In this document: in pieces, positions 1 through 5,256 of the stretch
Layout: each line of letters opens with the position of its first letter
Numbering within the stretch: the stretch's first letter is position 1
From: JAHJQQ01 sp964458835
GTDB lineage: Bacteria > Pseudomonadota > Gammaproteobacteria > Thiohalobacterales > Thiohalobacteraceae
Reading direction: 5' to 3'
Assembly: GCA_964458835.1 (NCBI GenBank)
Contig: CAYWKV010000201.1
Location: 1-5,256, forward strand
DNA: 5,256 nucleotides
Notes under the pieces: model-generated
Database searches by the model: none
Told to the model about the DNA's origin: nothing
Seen by the model: the letters and a program-made list of their open reading frames with translations, nothing else
Program-made: the position numbers and the translations under genes

Positions 1-590
1 ACGATGCTCGACACAGGGTGCGAGCCGCATACCGGGCACAGCCCCGGCGTCGGCAACCGGCCGATGGCGGACGCGTCCAGACAGGTTGCCATGTGCGTCC
101 AATAAACCTGCAGGGCCGCAGCCACGAAGGGTGCGGCGGCCTGGTCGGGGCATTGCGGGCTGACGTCCAGGAGCGCGTCGGCCATACCTTCCAGTTCAGC
201 GTCGTCCAGTCCGTGAAGCCGCACGATCGTCGCGCGGGCCGCCGCCGGCATGGCCTGCGTCTCGAGCGCCGCGAGGATGTGGCGCAGCGCCGAGCGCCAC
301 GACGGGTCACGCGCCCATCCCTGGATGCCGAGCGGCGGCAGACCGTGCTCCTGGCAGTGTGCGAGCTGTACCGTGTCGGGCAATGGCGCACCGTAAACCC
401 GCGCGAGCGCTGCGTGCTGAGCATCGGCCAGTGCCGCCACGAAGCGCAGGTAATCACCCAGCGCATGTCCCGCGGCCAGCGCAGCGAGCCGCGCGGCGCG
501 CGTCTCGAACAGGCTGCGTTTCGGCATGCGCAGATACGGTATCGCGCCGGCCGGCGTCCCGCTGGTTCCGGATCCTGCGTCGGTGGTCAC
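1..590 (-). CDS. fdhE: Formate dehydrogenase accessory (maturation) protein FdhE, 3' end cut off by the window
   Basis: Cytoplasmic rubredoxin-like protein that interacts with the catalytic subunits of Fdh-N/Fdh-O and is needed for their activity, probably before Tat export. My translation gives 196 complete codons with no stop, running off position 1; E. coli FdhE has about 309 residues, so roughly one third is missing. Recognisable parts are PYLRMP (18-23), SLFETRAARLAALAAGHALG (26-45) leading into DYLRF (46-50), and LCPVCGSHPVSSI (184-196). The CPVC (C185, C188) is the first of the paired metal-binding CxxC motifs; the rest lie beyond the edge. The start is a GTG whose bases overlap the gamma-subunit stop (GTGA), with AAGGGA 5 nt upstream. 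An ATG at 527 would lose the first 21 residues and has no ribosome-binding site. Neighbouring genes match the E. coli fdoGHI-fdhE order. Confidence 0.93.
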   Translation of the reverse strand, partial: MTTDAGSGTSGTPAGAIPYLRMPKRSLFETRAARLAALAAGHALGDYLRFVAALADAQHAALARVYGAPLPDTVQLAHCQEHGLPPLGIQGWARDPSWRSALRHILAALETQAMPAAARATIVRLHGLDDAELEGMADALLDVSPQCPDQAAAPFVAAALQVYWTHMATCLDASAIGRLPTPGLCPVCGSHPVSSI

Positions 591-601
591 TTCGATCCCT
601 T
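587..601 (-). promoter_or_regulatory. GTGA stop/start overlap and ribosome-binding site joining the gamma subunit to fdhE
   Basis: The mRNA reads AAGGGATCGAAGTGACC. The gamma stop TGA (587-589) overlaps the fdhE GTG (588-590) in a 4-nt GTGA, and AAGGGA (596-601) lies 5 nt before the GTG inside the gamma coding sequence. This arrangement, with a weak start codon, suggests fdhE is made by reinitiation at a lower level than the structural subunits, which would suit a chaperone. The level is inferred. Confidence 0.75.
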
Positions 602-1216
602 GTTCACTTCGCGGTACCACCCGGGGTGGTGTTGCATTGCCCAGGCGCGCGACACCGTGCCGCGCGTCATGGCCCGGATCGATCCCTTCACCCACAGCGC
701 GGCGTAGACATGCACGAGGATGGCGGCGATCGCCAGGAATGCGGACAAGGCGTGCACCACCACCGCCAGCCGCACGAATCCGACCGAAAACATGGGCGTG
801 AACCACGGCTGCCAGATGACGACGCCGCTGGCCAGGAGCAGCAGGATCGTCAGGACCAGTACCCAGAACAGCAGTTTCTGACCGGCGTTGTAGCGGCCGG
901 CCTCAGGCAGGCCGGTATCGCGATTGGCGATCACGTCACGCACGCGGCGCAGCCAGGCACGGTCTGCAGTCGTCATCCGGTTGCTGTTCCAGAAGCGAAT
1001 CGCCAGCCAGCCGAACGACAGCGTCAGCAGCACGCCGATGAACGGATGCAGGATGCGCGTCCATGTTCCGCCCCCGAGCAGATGGGTGAGAAAGAAGAAC
1101 GCCGGATGAAACAGCGCCAGGCCGCTCAGGGCGAGGAGGACGAAACTGATCGCCACGAACCAGTGGTGGGCGCGTTCCGCCGGCCGGTATCGCTCGATGA
1201 GATTGTGATTGCCCAT
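587..1216 (-). CDS. fdnI: Formate dehydrogenase gamma subunit, membrane cytochrome b (b556)
   Basis: Inner-membrane diheme cytochrome b that takes electrons from the beta subunit and reduces quinone. It is 209 residues, against about 211-217 for FdoI and FdnI. Four hydrophobic helices are visible at about 17-38, 53-75, 113-135 and 149-175. Histidines H18, H57, H155 and H169 fall at the same numbers as the conserved heme-ligand histidines of E. coli FdnI. The YNAGQK motif (109-114), which lies near the quinone site in the family, and the C-terminal HHPGWYRE motif are also present. The ATG at 1216 was chosen because AGGAG (1223-1227) is 6 nt upstream. The ATG at 1222 directly abuts that site, and earlier in-frame starts would run back into fdxH. 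It follows fdxH by 41 nt, and its stop overlaps the fdhE start. Confidence 0.95.
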   Translation of the reverse strand: MGNHNLIERYRPAERAHHWFVAISFVLLALSGLALFHPAFFFLTHLLGGGTWTRILHPFIGVLLTLSFGWLAIRFWNSNRMTTADRAWLRRVRDVIANRDTGLPEAGRYNAGQKLLFWVLVLTILLLLASGVVIWQPWFTPMFSVGFVRLAVVVHALSAFLAIAAILVHVYAALWVKGSIRAMTRGTVSRAWAMQHHPGWYREVNKGSK

Positions 1217-1222
1217 ATCCAT

Positions 1223-1227
1223 CTCCT
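1223..1227 (-). promoter_or_regulatory. Shine-Dalgarno of the gamma-subunit gene
   Basis: The mRNA reads AGGAG-ATGGAT-ATG. The spacing of 6 nt supports the second ATG (1214-1216) as the start; the first (1220-1222) directly abuts the AGGAG. The two choices differ by only two residues (Met-Asp). The rest of the 41-nt gap to fdxH (1217-1257) shows no strong hairpin or other signal. Confidence 0.7.
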
Positions 1228-1257
1228 GCAGCGCCGGGGAGCGGGTGGCGACGCCCG

Positions 1258-2139
1258 TCACGAAGGGTCGTGCCGGTGCTCGTCCTCGGTCGTGGCCTCC
1301 TTCGGTCCGACGGTCACGTAGTGGAAGAAGCCCGCCAAGGCCACCAGACCCAGTCCGGCCCCCAGGATCGGCTTCATGATGCCTTTCCACAGCGATACCA
1401 GCGGACTGATCTGAGGGTCATCGGGCAGGCCGTTGTACAGCTGCGGCTGATCGGCGTGCTGCAGCACGTACATGACGTGGGTGCCGCCGACACCGGGCGG
1501 GTCGTACAGCCCGGCGTTCTGGAAACCGCGTGACTTGAGGTCGGCAATCCGCTCATCGGCATGGTGGATCATGTCGTCCTTGGAGCCGAACACGAGCGCG
1601 CCGGTGGGGCATGATTTGACGCACGCCGGCTCGAGCCCGACGGCGACCCTGTCAGAGCACAGCGTGCATTTGTATACCTTGCCGTCTTTCTTCGACAGGC
1701 GCGGGATGTCGAAGGGGCAGCCGGTGATGCAGTAGCCGCAGCCTATGCAGTACTCCTCCTGAAAATCCACGATGCCGTTGTCGTACTGTATGATCGCGCC
1801 CGGGCTCGGGCAGGCCTTCAGGCAGCCGGGGTCGGCGCAGTGCATGCAGCCGTCCTTGCGTATCAGCCACTCGAGCCTGCCGGCTTCGAGTTCGACTTCG
1901 GCATAACGCATCACGGTCCACGATTTGTCCGTCAGGTCCGGCGGGTTATCGTAGACCCCGAGGTTCGAGCCGATCTCGTCGCGCGTGTCATTCCATTCCA
2001 TGCAGGCCACCTGGCAGGCCTTGCAGCCGATACACTTGGAGATGTCGATGAGTTTGGCGACCTCGAGCGTCTCACGGACGCCGGGCGGCGGTGTGGTGGT
2101 GGCGGAGCGGCGGACTATGTCGAGCGATTGCAGTGGCAT
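1258..2139 (-). CDS. fdxH: Formate dehydrogenase beta subunit, four-cluster ferredoxin-like electron carrier with a C-terminal membrane anchor
   Basis: Electron-transfer subunit that carries electrons from the alpha subunit to the gamma-subunit hemes. It is 293 residues, against 294 in E. coli FdnH. Sixteen cysteines in four groups fit four [4Fe-4S] clusters: C36/39/42/46 (CIGCKACQVAC), C98/101/106/110, C131/134/137/141 (CIGCGYCITGC) and C158/161/173/177. The GVGGTHVMYVLQHADQP block (216-232) is typical of the family. One hydrophobic helix (about 253-276) anchors the protein, and a short acidic, His-containing tail (EDEHRHDPS) follows. There is no signal peptide of its own, so the folded subunit is presumably exported together with the Tat-targeted alpha subunit. 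The ATG is 9 nt after the fdnG stop, with AGGAGG just upstream, and the N-terminus (LDIVRRSAT) aligns with the E. coli protein. Likely cotranscribed and translationally coupled. Confidence 0.97.
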   Translation of the reverse strand: MPLQSLDIVRRSATTTPPPGVRETLEVAKLIDISKCIGCKACQVACMEWNDTRDEIGSNLGVYDNPPDLTDKSWTVMRYAEVELEAGRLEWLIRKDGCMHCADPGCLKACPSPGAIIQYDNGIVDFQEEYCIGCGYCITGCPFDIPRLSKKDGKVYKCTLCSDRVAVGLEPACVKSCPTGALVFGSKDDMIHHADERIADLKSRGFQNAGLYDPPGVGGTHVMYVLQHADQPQLYNGLPDDPQISPLVSLWKGIMKPILGAGLGLVALAGFFHYVTVGPKEATTEDEHRHDPS

Positions 2140-2143
2140 GTCT

Positions 2144-2149
2144 CCTCCT
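2144..2149 (-). promoter_or_regulatory. Shine-Dalgarno of fdxH overlapping the fdnG stop
   Basis: The mRNA reads TGAGGAGGAGACATG. A perfect AGGAGG begins in the last base of the fdnG stop codon and ends 4 nt before the fdxH ATG. A ribosome finishing fdnG would stop on this site, so beta-subunit translation is probably coupled to completion of the alpha subunit, including UGA read-through. The coupling is inferred. Confidence 0.75.
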
Positions 2150-5100
2150 CACGCCTTCTCGATGTCGACCAGAAAGGCCTTGAATTCCGGCGTATTGACG
2201 TTGGCGTCCCCGACGAACGGCGTGAGCGTGTTGGTGATGTAGCCGTTGCGTGCGATGCCCTGGAAGCCCCAGTGGATCGGGATGCCGACCGTGTGGACGG
2301 TCTTGCCCGATATCTGGAGGGAACGAAGGCGCCTGGTGACGACCGCCACCGCCTTGATGTGGCCGCGGCTGGAGCGCACCTTGACGCGCTCGCCAGTGGC
2401 GATCTGTTTGGCCTCGGCGAGATCCGCGCCGATCTCCACGAATTGCTCCGGCTGCAGGATCGCACTGAGCCGCGTGTGCTTGGTCCAGTAGTGGAAATGC
2501 TCCGTCAGACGGTATGTGGTGGCGACGTACGGGAATTCCGCGGCGTCGCCGAACTGCTCCAGGTCGCCCTGGAATACGCGCGCGGCGGGGCTGCTCTTGG
2601 CCCGAGGATTGGCCGGATGCAGTGGATTCGCGTCGAGGGGCGACTCGAAGGGTTCGTAGTGCTCGGGAAAGGGGCCGTCCGCCATCTTGTCGATCACGAA
2701 GAAGCGCGCCACGCCCTCGGCATTCATGATGAACGGGTTCATCCCGTCCTGCGGCGCGGCATCCAGCGCGATGTCCGGCACGTCCGCACCGGCCCATTTC
2801 GTGCCGTCCCACGCGATCAGGCGGCGCTTCGGGTCCCAGGGCTTTCCGGAGGGATCGCAGGATGCGCGGTTGTAGAGGACACGGCGGTTTGCCGGCCACG
2901 CGAAGGCCCAATTGAGGGTGTTGCCGAGCCCGCTGGGGTCACTGTTGTCGCGCCGAGCCATCAGATTGCCCTTTTCGGACCAGGCGCCGGAGAACAGCCA
3001 GCAGCCGCAGGCAGTCGTGCCGTCGTCCCTGAGTTGTGCGAAGCCGTCGAGCTGTTCGCCGGCCTTGCGAACCACCTTCTGAGTCTTCGCGTCCAGGATG
3101 TCGGCGAAGGTCTTGCCGCTGTATTCGCGGGCTATTTCCTCCGGCGCCGGCGCCGAGGGGATCTGATAGTTCCAGGTGAGGTTGAGGAGCGGATCCGGGA
3201 AGGCGCCGCCCTCCTTGCGGTAGAGTTCGCGCAGCTTCAGGAATATGCCCGCGACGATCTCGGTGTCCGCCTTCGCCTCGCCCGGCGGTTCGGCGCCTTT
3301 CCAGTGCCACTGCAGCCAGCGGCCGGAATTCACCAGCGAGCCATCCTCTTCGGCAAAGCAGGTCGAGGGCAGACGGAACACTTCCGTCTGTATCCTGGAA
3401 GGATCGACGTCGTTGTATTCGCCGTGGTTCTCCCAGAAGGTCGATGTCTCGGTGACGAGCGGATCGATCGTCACGAGAAATTTGAGTTTCTGCAGCGCGC
3501 CGTCCACCTTGGCTTTGCAGGGAAAGGCCGCGACGGGATTGAATCCCTGGCAGATATAGCCGTTGACCTTGCCCTGGTGCATGTCCTCGAAGACCTGCAG
3601 GACGTCGTGGACCTTGTCCAGCTTGGGCAGGTAGTCGAATGCCCAGTCGTTGTCCGCGCGTGCCGCGTCGCCGAACCACGCCTTCATCAGGCTCACGTGG
3701 AACCTGGGGTAGTTCTGCCAGTAGCTGAGCTGGCCGGGACGCAAGGGCTTTGCGGAGCGCAGCCGGATGTAGTCCGCGTAATCGGTTTCCGTCTCACGGG
3801 GCAGGGTGAGGTAGCCGGGCAGCAGGTCCGACAGCAATCCGAGGTCCGTCAGACCCTGGATGTTGGAGTGGCCGCGCAGCGCGTTCATGCCCCCGCCGGC
3901 CATGCCGATGTTGCCGCACAGCAGCTGCACCATGGCGGCGCTGCGGATCATCTGCGCGCCTACCGAATGCTGTGTCCAGCCCAAGGCATACATGATCGTC
4001 ATGGTGCGGTCCGGCACTGCAGTTTCGGCGATCATCTCGCAGATCTTCAGGAACTGTTCCGTAGGCGTGCCGCAGATGTCGTTTACCATCTCGGGCGTGT
4101 AGCGTGCGTAGTGCTGCTTCATGAGGTTGAACACGCAGCGCGGGTGCCGGAGCGTCGGGTCCGTCGCGACGTAGCCGTCGGCGCCCTTTTCGTACTGCCA
4201 GGAATCCCTGTCGTAGCTGCGGCTGGCCGGGTCATACCCGGAGAAGATGCCGTCATTGAACGCATAGTCGGCCGCTACGATGAAGCCCGCATCGGTGTAG
4301 GTGTTCACATAATCGTGCTGGATACTGTCGTGCGACAGCAGGTAGTTGATGACTCCGCCCAGGAAGGCGATGTCGCTACCGGCGCGGATCGGCGCGTAGT
4401 AGTCGGCCATGGCCGCGGAGCGGGTGAAACGCGGATCGACGACGATCAGTCTGGCCTGGTTGTGCGCCTTGGCTTCGGTCACCCATTTGAAGCCGCAGGG
4501 GTGCGCCTCGGCCGCATTCCCGCCCATGATCAGGATCAGGTCGGCATTCTTGATGTCGACCCAGTGATTGGTCATCGCGCCGCGGCCGAACGTCGGGGCC
4601 AGACTGGCCACCGTCGGGCCGTGTCAGACGCGCGCCTGATTGTCGAATGCCAGCATCCCCAGGCTGCGCGCCATCTTGTGGGTCAGATAGCCGGTCTCGT
4701 TGCTCGCCGCCGAGGCCGCGAGCATGCCGGTGCTGAGCCAGCGATTGACGGTCGCGCCCTGATCGTTCCGGACGATGAAGTTCCTGTCGCGGTCGTCCTT
4801 CATCAGACGCGCGATGCGTTCGAAGGCCTCGTCCCAGGACATGCGTTCGAAGTGGTCGGAGCCCGGGGCACGGTATTCGGGGTAGCGCAGCCGGTTCGGG
4901 CTGTGCACGAAGTCGAGCAGGCCCGCACCCTTCGGGCAGAGCGTGCCGCGATTCACCGGATGGTCCGGGTCGCCTTCGATGTGGATGATCTCGGCTGGCG
5001 CGTTCTTGGCCTTGTCGCCGAGGCTGTACAGGATCAGTCCGCAGCTGACGGAGCAGTAGGGGCAGGTGCTGCGCGTCTCGGTAGTACGGGTCAGTTTGAA

Positions 5101-5214
5101 CTGGCGTACTTCAGCCCATGCGGCACCCGGTGAGAAACCAAGGGCGGCGAGGCTCGATGCGCCGAGTCCGGCCCCCCCGAGCTTGAGGAATTGACGCCTG
5201 GTGATCGTTACCAT
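2149..5214 (-). CDS. fdnG: Formate dehydrogenase (Fdh-N/Fdh-O type) alpha subunit, selenocysteine-containing, Tat-exported; in-frame TGA read as Sec
   Basis: Catalytic subunit that oxidises formate to CO2 in the periplasm using a bis-MGD molybdenum (or tungsten) cofactor. Read through the TGA at 4624-4626 it is 1021 residues, against about 1015 in E. coli FdnG. Visible in order: a twin-arginine signal (TRRQFLK, residues 5-11), a hydrophobic stretch and a likely cleavage site after AWA (32-34); the [4Fe-4S] ligands C51, C54, C58 and C93, with K95 just after in TLCPKG; Sec197-H198, the active-site pair; GGNAAEAHP (231-239) in the cofactor-binding fold; NALRGHSNIQGLTD (444-457); and a C-terminal molybdopterin-dinucleotide-binding domain (about 903-1021). 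The ATG at 5214 has AAGGAG 7 nt upstream and is followed at once by the Tat motif. First gene of the operon, 9 nt before fdxH. Family assignment is secure; Fdh-N versus Fdh-O cannot be decided from sequence, though the downstream fdhE matches the fdo order. Confidence 0.97.
4594..4613 (-). promoter_or_regulatory. Bacterial SECIS-like hairpin for UGA recoding (SelB binding)
   Basis: In the mRNA this 20-nt segment folds as CGG, a bulged U, GGCC, loop AGUCU, GGCC, CCG. The loop can tighten to GUC if the A-U pair forms, giving five pairs above the bulge. The hairpin starts 10-11 nt after the UGA. A bulged U on the 5' side and a G-U-C loop are the known recognition features for the elongation factor SelB in E. 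coli fdhF and fdnG. The loop requires the Ser204 codon AGT, which is not used for any of the 14 serines upstream of the Sec codon. This fits selection at the RNA level. The structure was folded by eye. Confidence 0.85.
4624..4626 (-). other. In-frame TGA selenocysteine codon (residue 197 of the alpha subunit)
   Basis: The frame reads GCG CGC GTC TGA CAC GGC CCG ACG, that is A-R-V-stop-H-G-P-T. Both sides continue in the same frame without an indel, and the flanking residues are the Fdh-N active-site signature in which the stop position is selenocysteine (Sec196 in E. coli FdnG). The Sec binds the molybdenum, and the following histidine takes part in formate oxidation. A standard gene caller will end the gene here and start a false second gene at a later codon, such as the GTG at 4611. 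A true nonsense mutation is much less likely, because the SECIS-like hairpin is intact and the following 824 codons show no decay. Confidence 0.96.
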
Positions 5215-5256
5215 GGCATTGCTCCTTCAAACTGAGAGATTCCTGATATCTACATA
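5215..5256 (-). promoter_or_regulatory. 5' leader of fdnG with Shine-Dalgarno AAGGAG (5222-5227)
   Basis: These 42 bases are all that is visible upstream of the operon. AAGGAG lies 7 nt before the ATG, which is good spacing and fixes the start. The leader is more AT-rich than the genes. I see no convincing -10/-35 pair or operator in so short a piece; the promoter is probably beyond the window edge. Confidence 0.75.

Noticed and set aside
18..1321. Overlapping plus-strand open frames at 18-707 and 359-1321.
   Set aside because: Both are Arg/Ala/Pro-rich shadows lying antisense to fdhE and the gamma-subunit gene, whose translations match known families with conserved motifs.
1217..1390. Extended start for the gamma subunit at 1390, adding 58 residues.
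   Set aside because: The extension overlaps the end of fdxH in another frame, is not present in the family, and the internal ATG at 1216 has a well-spaced AGGAG.
2149..4611. A separate 820-residue molybdopterin oxidoreductase gene starting at the GTG at 4611.
   Set aside because: It is the C-terminal part of fdnG after the Sec codon. It lacks the signal peptide and the iron-sulfur cysteines, the GTG encodes a conserved Val of HGPTVASLAP, and no ribosome-binding site was seen.
1840..5133. A plus-strand open frame of 1097 codons, the longest in the window.
   Set aside because: It lies exactly codon-on-codon antisense to fdnG and the start of fdxH. Stops on that strand need TTA, CTA or TCA codons in the real genes, which this GC-rich DNA avoids; the frame ends precisely at the TCA of fdnG Ser28. 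The translation resembles no family I know and has no membrane or motif structure, so it is a codon-bias shadow.
4624..5214. Truncated pseudogene of fdnG caused by a nonsense mutation.
   Set aside because: The TGA is at the known selenocysteine position and is followed by a SECIS-like hairpin; no decay is seen downstream.
5208..5219. A three-codon ORF (ATG CCA TGG TAA) overlapping the fdnG start, considered as a regulatory mini-ORF.
   Set aside because: Its ATG is only 2 nt from the AAGGAG, too close for good initiation, whereas the fdnG ATG is at 7 nt. A chance match is the simpler explanation.

Overview
The window holds one operon, read entirely on the minus strand, for a membrane-bound, periplasm-facing, selenocysteine-containing formate dehydrogenase of the Fdh-N/Fdh-O type. 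In transcription order (right to left) the genes are: catalytic alpha subunit fdnG/fdoG (5214-2149), iron-sulfur beta subunit fdxH (2139-1258), cytochrome b gamma subunit fdnI/fdoI (1216-587), and the 5' two thirds of the maturation factor fdhE (590 to beyond position 1). The gene order matches the fdoGHI-fdhE operon of Escherichia coli.

The main annotation trap is in the alpha gene. An in-frame TGA at 4626-4624 splits it into two open frames (196 codons, then more than 820). The residues around it (QARV-stop-HGPTVASLAP) are the active-site signature of Fdh-N, where this position is selenocysteine. A SECIS-like hairpin with a bulged U and an AGUCU loop begins 10-11 nt after the TGA. Read through, the gene gives a 1021-residue selenoprotein, close to E. 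coli FdnG (about 1015).

How the parts work together, from knowledge of the family: the alpha subunit, folded with Mo/W-bis-MGD and a [4Fe-4S] cluster, is exported by the Tat system through its twin-arginine signal. It oxidises formate to CO2 in the periplasm. Electrons pass through four [4Fe-4S] clusters in the beta subunit to two b hemes in the gamma subunit, and then to quinone. FdhE is a cytoplasmic protein needed to make the alpha subunit active. Genes are tightly packed: 9 nt between alpha and beta, 41 nt between beta and gamma, and a GTGA stop/start overlap between gamma and fdhE.

The DNA is GC-rich, and the proteins closely resemble the enterobacterial ones, including heme-ligand histidines at the same numbering. 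This suggests a GC-rich gamma- or betaproteobacterium that makes selenoproteins; the sequence does not identify it further. Only 42 bases lie upstream of fdnG, so the promoter and its regulators are outside the window. No RNA gene, mobile element, CRISPR array or terminator was seen, and there is no gene-free stretch longer than 42 bases. I see no undescribed system here: it is a well-known enzyme, with recoding as its most interesting feature.
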